Origin: CAIWHR01 sp963779805
Lineage (GTDB): Bacteria; Pseudomonadota; Gammaproteobacteria; Burkholderiales; Casimicrobiaceae
Direction: 5' to 3'
Length of the DNA stretch: 64,000 nucleotides
Assembly (NCBI GenBank): GCA_963779805.1
Contig: CAVZZN010000007.1
Span: 124,001 to 188,000 of the forward strand
Part shown: positions 37,947 to 46,707 of the stretch, piece by piece
Numbering within the stretch: the first letter of the stretch is position 1
Layout: each line of letters starts with the position of its first letter
Position numbers and translations under genes: made by a program
Notes under the pieces: model-generated
Told to the model about the DNA's origin: nothing
Databases searched by the model: none
What the model saw: only the letters and a program-made list of their open reading frames with translations

Positions 37947-39884
37947 TCACGCGGCAACCGCCGGTGCCGGCTCGCCGGTCAACCGCTTCACCAGGCGCAC
38001 CGCCTCGACCGCGTTGGGCGCATAGCCGTCGGCGCCGATCTGCCGGGCGAACTGCTCGCTGACGGGCGCTCCGCCGACCATCACCTTGCACTTGCCGCGC
38101 GAGACCCCGTTCGCGGATTTCGGCGACGATCGCACGCATCTCCATCATCGTGGTCGTCAGCAGCGACGAGAGCCCCACGACGTCCGGCTCGAACGAGACG
38201 ATCTCCTCGTAGAACTTCTCCCGCGGCACGTTGATGCCCAGGTCGCGCACTTCGAACCCGACGCCCCGGAGCATGGTGACCACGAGATTCTTGCCGATGT
38301 CGTGCATGTCGCCGGTCACGGTGCCGATCAGGACCTTCCCGCGCTGCTGCTCGCCGCTCGCCGCCAGGGCTGGCGCGAGCATGCCCACCGCCGCGGTCAT
38401 CGCGCGCGCAGCCAGCAGCACCTCCGGGATGAACGCCTCGCCGGAGGCCATGCGGTCGCCGACCACCGTAATGGCGGAGATGAGCCCATTCTCCAGGATG
38501 TCGGTGGCGCGCAGGCCACGGTCGAGCAGCTCCTGCACGTGCGCCTTGATGTCGACGTGCTTGCCCTTGAACACGTCGCGGCGGACCTGCTCGTAGACGT
38601 CGTCGGCCGCGGCACTGGACGGCGCCGCGGCGACCTTGGCGGCGGCCGGCAGCACGGGCGCGGGACGGAACGCACCGGCCTGCAACGGCAACCGTCCCTC
38701 GCGCTCGATACGCTCCCCGATCCGTTGCAGCCGGGAGAACACGGCCGACGGAGGGACCTCGTCCGCGACGCCGACGACGATGCGCCGGCCCGGCGCCACG
38801 GCGCGGAACAGCTCGTCCATGTAGGCTTCGAAATCGGCCTCGCTGGTCCCGGGCATCACGACCGTGGACGGGTATGCCGCCGAACAGCGTGAGCCGGTCG
38901 CTCCAGTGCCGGTAGTACTCGCCGAGCGTGACCTTGGTCATCGGCGCAGGACAGAAGGACTCCGCGATGTGCATGCCCGAATCGCGGATGAGATCCATGA
39001 GGCCCCGGTTCTCGCCGTCGGTGTGGCAGAGCACCAGCTTGCCGGCCGCGCCGAGCGCCTCTCCCGCCTTGCGGATCCAGGGCTGGATCTCCTCCGCGAA
39101 GTAAGGCGGGAACGTCAGCATGTCGTCGAAGTTCGCGCCCCACCAGACGACATCGGCCGGCGACTCGCACAGGATCTTCAGCATCTTGTCCTGCAGCGGC
39201 GCGATGCGTTCGGCAAGAGCACGCATCGCGCTCTGATGATCCTTGTAATGGATGAAGAACTGCGTCGCGTCCGAGAGATCGCGCTGGATCCAGTGGAACG
39301 GCGACGCGTCGAACGAGCCGATGCACACGGGCACGCCGTTGTCGCCCATCTCGTCGGCCGCCCAGCGCTCGGAACCGCTCGAAGTTGGGCACCACGTCCA
39401 TGTGCTCGAACAGATACCCGGCAGCGGCGTAATCCGCCGGCGTCTTGATGAGGTGCTCGACGAGGGCCGGGATCGTGATCCCGTGCCGCTGCGAGTCGAC
39501 GTCGTAGTGCGTCGTCGTGCTGACCATCCCGAGCGGCGTGTGGTATTCGACCCGGGTGCGCGCCCCGGTGCGATGCACCTTGACCTCGACGTCCTTGGGC
39601 AACACGACGTCGAACACGGTATCGCGGCTGTAGAAGACGTTGATCCCGCGATGCAGGTACAGCGGCTGGAACGCCGGGTCGAGCTGGTCGTCGCAGAAGC
39701 GGTGATGGAACGCCCAGCCCTCGGCGCGCGCGATGTCGTTCATCGGCACGCCGACATACTGCTTCGGCAGCGTTCCGGCGGTCGCGTTGGCGAGGTACCA
39801 CAGGTCCAGCCGCGGCACGTACGGCAGCCGATCCACCAACTCGCCCCGCAGGGCCGCGAGCACGCGCGTCTTGTGGGTGTACAT
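37947..39884 (-). pseudogene. UroD-type methyltransferase fused to a B12-binding corrinoid domain (three frameshifts)
   Basis: The N-terminal part (about 1-350) is UroD-type: MYTHKTRVLAALRGELVDRL, DPAFQPLYLHRGINVFYS, GKLVLCHTDGENRGLMDLI (HTDGEN metal-site region) and LTLFGGIPSTVVMPGTSEAD. After a Pro/Ala linker comes a corrinoid cap (DDVYEQVRRDVFKGKHVDIK, GEAFIPEVLLAARAM) and a cobalamin domain with GDMHDIGKN, SSLLTTTMM and VMVGGAPVSEQFARQIGAD, ending TGEPAPAVAA. About 645 residues. Shifts near 39366, 38870 and 38100 are single bases at junctions where both sides match, and no start or stop lies between the two halves. The fusion puts methyl acceptance and corrinoid in one chain, analogous in layout to CmuA. 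Confidence 0.82.
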
Positions 39885-40089
39885 GGCCCTCCTCGCAGCC
39901 TCAATTCAGGTCGTGGCGCCGCATACGACGGATCGCCGCGCCGCTCAATATAGGCGTGCGGCTCGTCGTTGTCGGGGGGCGACGCGAGACCCTTGACATG
40001 GATCAAGCGCGCGCGGGCCGCGCTGCACCGGGACGCCATCGCTGCGTTGCCGACCGGCACCCTCGCCCGCGCGCGGGTGCCGTCGTGCA

Positions 40090-40741
40090 TCAGAAGTCCA
40101 CGTCGACCGTGGCGCGGGTGAACGCTTCGATCTTGTCGATCAGGCGATCGGTGGCCGCCGCCGCGCCATTCTCGTCGCCTGCCGCAATCGCCGCGGGCGA
40201 TGTCGGCATGCAGCTTGGCGGTTTCCGGCATGTCGGCCGCCTGCTTGTAGTGGTGATACCAGAACCGGCGCGACAGCGACTGCATGAGCCCCATGGCGCT
40301 CGCCGTGAACTCGTTGCGCGCGGCGGCGAGGCAAAGCTCGTTGAACGCGCGGTCCACGCGCATGAACGCAATGTCGTCGTTCTTCCGGGCGCTCTTCTCG
40401 AACGCGTTGCGCGAGTTCCTCGAAGCGGGCACGCTCCTCCGGCGTCGCCCGCCGCGCCGCGCTTCGTGCCACCAGGCGCTCCACTTCGCGCCGCAGCTCG
40501 AGCAGGCGCAGCTGGCTCTTGACGTTGATCTCGGACACGATCACGCCGCGGCGCGGCAGGATGTTGACCAGCCGCTCGCGCGCGAGACGCTGCAGCGCCT
40601 CGCGGATCGGCGTGCGCCCGATGCCCAGCCGCTCGGCGAGCATCGCTTCCGACACGGCGCAGCCCGGCGGGAGCTGCAGCGTGACGATCAGCTCCTCGAG
40701 GCTCGTATAGGCCGGTCGGTGAGCGTCTGCGGGCTCGCCAC
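40090..40741 (-). pseudogene. GntR-family regulator, FCD type (frameshifted)
   Basis: An N-terminal winged helix reads SLEELIVTLQLPPGCAVSEA, MLAERLGIGRTPIREALQRL and RGVIVSEI. An FCD ligand domain follows: LLELRREVERLVARSAARRA, VDRAFNELCLAAARNEFTAS, FWYHHYKQAADMPETAKLHA and DRLIDKIEAFTRATVDVDF, including the histidine/aspartate positions that bind metal or carboxylate effectors in this family. Likely start GTG 40741; shifts near 40716, 40408 and 40198. It lies 29 bases after panB on the same strand and is the only regulator in the corrinoid region, so it probably controls it in response to a small carboxylate. Confidence 0.82.
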
Positions 40742-40770
40742 CGCGGCGGGCCTGCGGCGCACGGCCGGCT

Positions 40771-41641
40771 TTACAGCTGCCGTCTTTTTTGCACCAGTCC
40801 GAGGAATCGCTCGTACTCCTTGTCGTCCACGCCGTAGCTGTGATCGTCGTCCGGAAAGGTACCCGCCTTCACGTCCTGCACGTACGCCTGGATCCCCTGC
40901 ACCGCCACCTCGGTCAGGTTGGCGTAGCGCTTGGTGAACTTGGGCTTGAAGTCGGTGAACACACCGAGCAGGTCGTAGCACAGCAGGATCTGGCCGTCGG
41001 TGCCGACGCCCGCGCCGATGCCGATGGTCGGGATCTCGAGTTGCTCGCTGATCACCGCGCGCGATCTTGGCCGGCACGGCCTCGAACTCGAGCATGAAGC
41101 AGCCCGCGTCCTGGATCGCGAGCGCATCCTCGAGGATCTTCATCGCGGCATCCGCGGTGCGCCCCTGGATCTTGAAGCCGCCGAAGATCGCGATCGTGTG
41201 CGGCGTGAGGCCGATGTGCGAAGCGGTCGGTATGCCGGCGTCGACCAGCGCCTTCAGGATGTGCGCCTGCGACTTGCCGCCCTGGGGCTTGACCGCGTCG
41301 CACAGCGCTTCCTGCATGAACCGCGTCGCATTGGCGAGGGCGCGATCGACCGTGTTGTAGCTCTGGTAGGGCATGCAGCCGAGCACGAAGGTGTTGGGCG
41401 CGCCGCGACGCACGGCCAGCGCGTGCATCACCATCATGTCCATCGTCGCCGGAATCGTGCTCGGGTGGCCGTGCGCGACCATCGCCAGGCTGTCGCCGAC
41501 GACGGCGACGTCGACCTGCGCCATCTCCGCCCACTTGGCGGACGTGTAGTCGGGCACGGACATGTACACCATCTTCTCGCCGGTCCGCTTGGAGTCCCGG
41601 ATCTCGGTGATCGTGCGCTTCTTGCGTTCCTGCTCCGCCAT
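40771..41641 (-). pseudogene. panB: 3-methyl-2-oxobutanoate hydroxymethyltransferase-like protein, PanB family (one frameshift)
   Basis: About 290 residues. VYMSVPDYTSAKWAEMA, VDVAVVGDSLAMVAHGH, SHIGLTPHTIAIFGGFKIQG, EDALAIQDAGCFMLEFEAVP and IPTIGIGAGVGTDGQILLCY cover the PanB TIM barrel, including the metal-binding aspartates and catalytic glutamate. The enzyme uses 5,10-methylene-THF to hydroxymethylate a 2-oxoacid. One extra base near 41057 (GCGCGCGG) breaks it. Its place beside a C1 regulon and GntR gene suggests either a pantothenate enzyme that draws on the local methylene-THF pool or a paralogue with another 2-oxoacid substrate. It is the first gene of its unit and divergent from the BHMT-like gene. 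Confidence 0.82.
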
Positions 41642-41659
41642 CCCGCCCTCCCGGCCGTT

Positions 41660-41685
41660 GATATGCGACTCGTATGTCAGATTGT
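41660..41685 (-). promoter_or_regulatory. Candidate operator in the panB/BHMT divergent region
   Basis: GATATG-CGACT-CGTATG (41660-41676) repeats the 11-base pair spacing seen at 32183 and 37795, and ATGTCAGA-TTGT (41674-41685) recurs from 37798. It is placed about 20 bases upstream of the panB start, inside the 226-base region from which both the minus-strand panB unit and the plus-strand C1 genes are read. No obvious -35/-10 pair could be assigned with confidence. Confidence 0.35.
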
Positions 41686-41867
41686 GCCATGCTGCGCGTG
41701 GCCCGGCGAATGCCCTCGGTCCACTGTCCGGCGGCCGGGGCCGCGCGCGGCGCGCTGCCGGCGGCCGCGGCGGGGCAGGCAGAAAGGCTGCGCCAGGTCA
41801 AGGCTGCCGCTTCGGACACCCGGCTATGATCATCGACACCATTGCGACGCCCTGGGGTTGGGAATTC

Positions 41868-42848
41868 ATGAGCAATGCACTGATCCGGCTGCTCGAGCAA
41901 AAGGAGGTAGTCATCGCCGATGGCGCGATGGGCACCAATCTGTTCCTGCTCGGGCTCGGCAAGGGCGACAACGCCGCGGCCTGGAACGTCGAGCGTCCGG
42001 ACGCCGTGCGGAGCATCCATCAGGGCTTCGTGGACGCCGGCTCGGACATCCTGCTCACCAACACCTTCGGCGCGAATCGCATCCGCCTCGCGCTGCACCA
42101 CCTCGACGCTCGTGCGCGGGAGTTCAACATCGCCGGCGCGCGCATCGCGCGCGAGGTCGCCGACGCTGCGGGTCGCACCGTCGTAGTGGCGGGAGACATC
42201 GGACCGATCGGCGACGTGCTGGAGCCGCTGGGATCGCGCAGCGTGCAGGAGGCGGAGGACGCCTTCTACGAGCAGGCGCAGGCGCTCAAGGAGGGCGGCG
42301 TCGACATCGCCTGGATCGAGACCATGTTCGCCGACAACGAGCTGGAAGCCGCCGTCCGTGCCGTGCACCGGGCAGGACTCGAGTACGTCGCGACGATGAC
42401 CTTCGACACCGAGGGCAGGACGATGATGGGGGTCCGGCCCGAAGAGGCGATGCGCCGCGCGCGCGAGCTTCCCTGGAAGCCGCTCGCGTTCGGCGCGAAC
42501 TGCGGCGTGGGTCCGTCGCAGCTGATGGACTCGGTGATCGGCCTGGTCCGCGGGGCCGACGCGCAGGCGATCGTGGTCGCCAAGAGCAACTGCGGCATCC
42601 CGGTGCTCGACGACAACATGCGGGTCGGCTACAGCGGCACGCCGGAGGTGCTCGCCACCTACGCGTGCATGGCGCGCGACGCCGGTGCGCGCATCATCGG
42701 CGGGTGCTGCGGCACGACGCCCGAGCACATCCGGAGCATCGTCGCCGCCCTGGCGCAGCGACCGAAGCGCCCCCCGCCGTCGTACCAGGAAATCGAGCAG
42801 CGGCTCGGGCCGGTCAAGGTGACGACCGGCATCGAGGCATCGGTCTGA
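41868..42848 (+). CDS. Homocysteine S-methyltransferase family protein (betaine-homocysteine methyltransferase-like)
   Basis: 326 residues of the zinc-dependent homocysteine methyltransferase barrel. VVIADGAMGTNLFLLGLG is the start signature, SDILLTNTFGANRIRL follows, and the three zinc cysteines are C212 (GANCGVG) and C280/C281 (GGCCGTTPEH). This pattern matches BHMT-type and MetH N-terminal domains. It would transfer a methyl group to homocysteine, here perhaps from a betaine or from the same methylated substrate. ATG 41868 (MSNALIRLLEQKE) is preferred; an in-frame ATG at 41826 adds 14 residues. It is the first plus-strand gene of the divergent C1 cluster. The frame is intact. Confidence 0.85.
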   Translation: MSNALIRLLEQKEVVIADGAMGTNLFLLGLGKGDNAAAWNVERPDAVRSIHQGFVDAGSDILLTNTFGANRIRLALHHLDARAREFNIAGARIAREVADAAGRTVVVAGDIGPIGDVLEPLGSRSVQEAEDAFYEQAQALKEGGVDIAWIETMFADNELEAAVRAVHRAGLEYVATMTFDTEGRTMMGVRPEEAMRRARELPWKPLAFGANCGVGPSQLMDSVIGLVRGADAQAIVVAKSNCGIPVLDDNMRVGYSGTPEVLATYACMARDAGARIIGGCCGTTPEHIRSIVAALAQRPKRPPPSYQEIEQRLGPVKVTTGIEASV

Positions 42849-42876
42849 GCCGCTTGCGGCCCACGGGAGTCAGCGC

Positions 42877-43132
42877 ATGAACGTTGCCCTTCCGCAGGAT
42901 CTCGAGAACATCATCCGGGCGAAAGTCGCGTCGGGTCTGTACGACTCCTGGATCCAGGTCATTCGCGAAGCGCTTGATCCTGCTCGACGAGCGCGACCAG
43001 ACGCGCGTGCTGCGCCACGAGCGGCTGCTGCGCGAGCTTGCGATCGGTATCGACCAGGCGAACGAGCGCCAGCTGGTCGATGGTCTCGAAGTGTTCCGGC
43101 GGCTGCGCAACAAGGGAAGCGAGCCCGCGTGA
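42877..43132 (+). pseudogene. ParD-like antitoxin (one frameshift)
   Basis: MNVALPQDLENIIRAKVASG begins like a ParD/CopG ribbon-helix-helix antitoxin (short N-terminal strand, then LYDSWIQVIREAL). After removing one base near 42975 (GCGCTTGATC to GCGCTGATC), the frame continues ILLDERDQTRVLRHERLLRE and ends RRLRNKGSEPA, about 84 residues. It would bind DNA and neutralise the downstream toxin. The stop overlaps the toxin start as ATGA, the classic arrangement. Confidence 0.75.
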
Positions 43133-43458
43133 TGGAACCGACGAGCCGCATGCAGTTCACGTTCCAGGCGTGCGCCGATCTCAACAGCATCTGGGAATCG
43201 ATCGCGATGCCCAGCGATCTGTGGGGATCGACCAATGCCGAGCACCTTGCCGCAGCGCGCAGCGTCGCCGAGCGCCTGGAGCAGCTGTGCCAGCTCCTGA
43301 CGCTGCATCCGGAGATGGGCACCCCGCGCAACACGCTGCAGGAAGGCATCCGGAGCCTGCTCTTCCAGCGCTACGTGCTCTACTACCGGATCCGGGGCAA
43401 TTGCGTCGAGGTCATGCGCGTGCTGCGCGCGACCCGCGAAGTCGAAGCGGTGGTGTAG
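43132..43458 (+). CDS. ParE/RelE-family toxin
   Basis: 108 residues. MQFTFQACADLNSIWESIAM is the family N-terminal strand-helix start, LHPEMGTPRNTLQEGIRSLL the central turn, and YVLYYRIRGNCVEVMRVLRA the C-terminal strands with the arginines typical of ParE. ParE toxins inhibit gyrase and RelE toxins cleave mRNA; sequence alone favours ParE. It is directly coupled to the ParD-like gene and placed between two metabolic genes, likely a chromosomal stabilisation module or an insertion into the C1 cluster. The frame is intact. Confidence 0.8.
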   Translation: MEPTSRMQFTFQACADLNSIWESIAMPSDLWGSTNAEHLAAARSVAERLEQLCQLLTLHPEMGTPRNTLQEGIRSLLFQRYVLYYRIRGNCVEVMRVLRATREVEAVV

Positions 43459-43466
43459 GGACAACG

Positions 43467-44154
43467 ATGGCCACGTTGCGCCTGACCGGGATCGAGGCCT
43501 GCATCTTCGATGCCTACGGCACCCTGTTCGACGTCGCAAGCGCGGCCGCACGGGCGCGCGACGAGCTGGGGGACCGGTGGCAGCCGCTCGCCGAGCTGTG
43601 GCGTGCGAAGCAGCTGCAGTACACGTGGCTGCGCTCGCTCATGGCGAGGCACGCCGATTTCTGGCAGGTGACCGGCGACGCGCTCGACTACGCCATGGCC
43701 ACGCTCGGGCTCGCCGAGCCGGCATTGCGCGAGCGGCTGATGGAGCTCTATCTGCACCTCGACACCTATCCCGAGGTGAAGACCCACGTTGACGCGACTC
43801 AAGGCTGCCGGGATGAAGCTCGCGATCCTGTCCAACGGCTCGCCTGCGATGCTGGCCGCGGCGTGCGCGAGCTCGGGCCTCGCGGCCCTGCTGGACGACG
43901 TGCTGTCGGTCGAGGCGGTCGGCGTTTTCAAGCCGCATCCCTCGGTCTATCGCTTGCCCGCGGATCGCTTCGCGCTCCCCATGGACCGGATGTGCTTCCT
44001 CTCGTCGAATGGCTGGGATGCCCACGCGGCGAAGGCGAACGGGTATCGCGTGCTGTGGTGCAACCGGTTCGGCCAGCCCGCCGAGCGCATTCCCGAGCGC
44101 CCGGACGGCGAAATCCCGTCGCTCGCTGCCTTGCCCGAGATCCTCGGCCGGTGA
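43467..44154 (+). pseudogene. Type II (L-2-)haloacid dehalogenase-like HAD protein (one frameshift)
   Basis: About 229 residues. The nucleophile box ACIFDAYGTLFDVAS, the helix-rich cap LAELWRAKQLQYTWLRSLM, LAILSNGSP (motif II), KPHPSVY (motif III lysine) and SSNGWDAHAAKANGYRVLW are the specific signatures of haloacid dehalogenase type II, which hydrolyses 2-haloalkanoates to hydroxyacids. One extra base near 43789 (CACGTTGACG to CACGTGACG) breaks it. It follows the toxin by eight bases and precedes fhs by 22, so it sits in the C1 operon. A halogenated C1/C2 substrate is a tempting but unproven idea. Confidence 0.82.
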
Positions 44155-44176
44155 CGGCGAGCCCAGGAGCGAGATC

Positions 44177-45850
44177 ATGCTGACCGACATTGCGATTGCC
44201 CAGAACGCACGGATGCTCCCCGCATCGGAGATCGGCGCGAAGCTCGGCATACCGCCCACACAGCTCGATCCGTACGGTCACTACAAGGCCAAGATCTCGC
44301 TCGATTACGTGGATTCGCTCGGCACCCGTCCGAACGGACGCCTGGTGCTGGTCACGGCCATCAGCCCGACACCCGCCGGCGAAGGCAAGACCACGACCTC
44401 CGTCGGTCTTGCGGATGCGCTCAATCGCGTCGGCAAGAAGGCGGTCGTCTGCCTGCGCGAGCCGTCGCTGGGGCCCGTGTTCGGCATGAAGGGAGGTGCC
44501 GCCGGCGGCGGCTACGCGCAGGTCGTGCCGATGGAAGACATCAACCTGCACTTCACGGGGGACTTCAACGCGATCGCGCTCGCCAACAATCTGCTGGCGG
44601 CGCTGATCGACAACCACATCCATCACGGCAACGCGCTCGACATCGACGTACGTCGGATCACGTGGAAGCGTGTGATGGACATGAACGATCGCGCCTTGCG
44701 CGACATCACCGTGGCGCTGGGCGGCCCGACCAACGGCTATCCACGTCAGGACGGATTCGACATCGTCGTGGCATCCGAGGTGATGGCCATCTTCTGCCTC
44801 GCCACGAGCCTCGTGGACCTCAAGAACCGGCTGGGCAACATCGTGGTGGCGTACACGCGGACTCAGAAGCCGGTCACTGCACGCGATCTCGACGCGCATG
44901 GCGCGATGACCGTGCTGCTCAAGGAGGCGCTGAAGCCCAATCTCGTGCAGACCCTGGAGCACACGCCCGCCCTCATCCACGGCGGACCGTTCGCGAACAT
45001 CGCGCACGGATGCAACTCGGTGATCGCCACCCGCACGGCGCTCAAGCTCGCCGACTACGTGGTGACCGAGGCAGGCTTCGGCGCCGATCTCGGAGCCGAG
45101 AAGTTCGTCGACATCAAGTGCCGCAAGTCCGGCCTGCGACCGGACGCGGTGGTCATCGTCGCCACCATCCGGGCGCTCAAGTACCACGGCGGCGCGGACG
45201 CGAAGGCCCTCGATGCGGAAAACGTCGCAGCGCTGGAGCGCGGGATCGGCAACCTCGAGCGGCACGTGAACAACGTGCGCAACCATTTCGGGCTGCCGTG
45301 CGTGGTCGCGATCAACCACTTCGCGCACGACACCCAATCCGAGATCGACACGCTGCAGCGGAAGATGGCCCACCACGGCGTTCCGGTCGTGCCGGCGCGC
45401 CATTGGGCCGAGGGCGGCCGCGGCGCCGAGGACCTCGCCCGGGCCGTGGTCCAGGTGATCGACACCACCCCGGCCAATTTCAAGTTCGTCTACGAAGACG
45501 CCATGCCGTTGTGGGACAAGATCGTCACGATCGCCACCCGGCTTTACGGCGCCAGCGAAGTGACGGCGGATACCCGCATTCGCGCGCAGGTCAGGAAGCT
45601 GCAGGAGGACGGCTACGGCCACTACCCGCTGTGCGTGGCCAAGACACAGTACTCGTTCTCCACCGATCCGCAGCTGCGCGGTGCTCCATCGAATCACTCG
45701 GTCAATGTGCGCGAAGTGCGGCTTGCCGCCGGTGCCGAGTTCATCGTGATGGTGTGCGGCGACATCATGACGATGCCGGGCCTGCCGAAGGTGCCTTCGG
45801 CGACGAAGATCGATCTCGACCAGAACGGTCGCGTCGTCGGGTTGTTCTAG
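44177..45850 (+). CDS. fhs: Formate-tetrahydrofolate ligase
   Basis: 557 residues, full length. The P-loop TPAGEGKTTTSVGLADAL starts at about residue 65, followed by LREPSLGPVFGMKGGAAGGG, MEDINLHFTGDF, the RRITWKRVMDMNDRALR segment and CRKSGLRPDAVVIVATIRAL. It interconverts formate, THF and ATP with 10-formyl-THF; in a demethylation context it would run toward formate and gain ATP. AGGAG at 44165-44169 sits 7 bases before the ATG, which fixes the start even though the frame is open further upstream through the dehalogenase gene. Intact. No FolD or FchA is found in the window to link it to methylene-THF. Confidence 0.96.
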   Translation: MLTDIAIAQNARMLPASEIGAKLGIPPTQLDPYGHYKAKISLDYVDSLGTRPNGRLVLVTAISPTPAGEGKTTTSVGLADALNRVGKKAVVCLREPSLGPVFGMKGGAAGGGYAQVVPMEDINLHFTGDFNAIALANNLLAALIDNHIHHGNALDIDVRRITWKRVMDMNDRALRDITVALGGPTNGYPRQDGFDIVVASEVMAIFCLATSLVDLKNRLGNIVVAYTRTQKPVTARDLDAHGAMTVLLKEALKPNLVQTLEHTPALIHGGPFANIAHGCNSVIATRTALKLADYVVTEAGFGADLGAEKFVDIKCRKSGLRPDAVVIVATIRALKYHGGADAKALDAENVAALERGIGNLERHVNNVRNHFGLPCVVAINHFAHDTQSEIDTLQRKMAHHGVPVVPARHWAEGGRGAEDLARAVVQVIDTTPANFKFVYEDAMPLWDKIVTIATRLYGASEVTADTRIRAQVRKLQEDGYGHYPLCVAKTQYSFSTDPQLRGAPSNHSVNVREVRLAAGAEFIVMVCGDIMTMPGLPKVPSATKIDLDQNGRVVGLF

Positions 45851-45859
45851 CCGGCCGCC

Positions 45860-46507
45860 GTGTCGAACGCAGCGCGCGAGGACAGCGCTTGTGCAGTGGT
45901 CCGGGCGAAGGCGACGGCACGAAAGCTCGCGCTCGCGGCTCGCGACGCGCTGACAGCGGACGACCGGGCGCTCGCCAGTGAACGCATTTGCGAAGGCATC
46001 TTCGCGCTCGCCGCGTACCAGCGCGCCAGCGTGGTGATGGCGTACTCGAGCTTCGGATCGGAGGTCCAGACCGCGGGCTTGCTCGCCGACGTCTGCGCAC
46101 GCGGCAAGACGCTCGTCCTTCCGCGGATCGACCGTGCTGCCGATGCGCTGGGCCTGTTCGTGGTGCGCGATCCCGCGGGCGAGCTCGTCGCCAACGCCTG
46201 GGGCATCCGTGAGCCCCGTCCGGAGGTTTGCGCCCCAGCGACGCCGGCCGACATCGGGTTCGTGCTGCTGCCGGGGGTCGCGTTCGACACCGGCGGTCGA
46301 CGGTTGGGGTACGGCAAGGCCTACTACGACAGGCTGCTGCAGTCCTGGATGCGAGAGCGAGCCCTCCCGTTCACCGCCGCCGGCGTGTTCGAGGCGCAGA
46401 TGCTCGATCGCGTGCCGATCGCCGCGCACGACGTGCCCGTCGCGTGCATCGTCACCGAGTCGCGCACGATCGATGCGTCGCAATCGCTCGAGATCGGGCG
46501 CGGCTAG
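45860..46507 (+). CDS. 5-formyltetrahydrofolate cyclo-ligase
   Basis: 215 residues of the FTHFS-cyclo-ligase (YgfA/FthC) family: RAKATARKLALAARDALT near the N-terminus, LVLPRIDRAADAL, VLLPGVAFDTGGRRLGYGKA YYDRLL (substrate and ATP-binding box) and AHDVPVACIVTES near the end. It converts 5-formyl-THF back to methenyl-THF with ATP, recycling a dead-end folate. GTG start at 45860, nine bases after the fhs stop, indicates co-transcription. Intact. Confidence 0.92.
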   Translation: MSNAAREDSACAVVRAKATARKLALAARDALTADDRALASERICEGIFALAAYQRASVVMAYSSFGSEVQTAGLLADVCARGKTLVLPRIDRAADALGLFVVRDPAGELVANAWGIREPRPEVCAPATPADIGFVLLPGVAFDTGGRRLGYGKAYYDRLLQSWMRERALPFTAAGVFEAQMLDRVPIAAHDVPVACIVTESRTIDASQSLEIGRG

Positions 46508-46707
46508 CTGCCCTGCCGCGAGCGCCGGATTTCGCGGGCTGCCAACGGCGCCCGTCCCGCCACTCGACCTCTCCACGCCGAGGCTCGGCGCGCCGGACAG
46601 CTATACTTCCACGCTCCAACGGGCCGGCATCGAAGGTCCCGTGCGTGCGCCGCACGCCGGGCGCAACGTGCGGCCGCTCGCAAACGCAACGTCCAAGGAT
46701 CGGCACG

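Noticed and set aside
30358..39884. Calling the two UroD-type proteins HemE (haem biosynthesis)
   Set aside because: Each is tied to a corrinoid carrier (adjacent or fused), with MtgA and an activator in the operon, and neither begins with the usual HemE sequence. A methyltransferase role fits better.
43928..46576. 882-codon minus-strand open frame opposite fhs and the cyclo-ligase gene
   Set aside because: No recognisable domain, and it covers two intact, co-directional folate genes with ribosome-binding sites.
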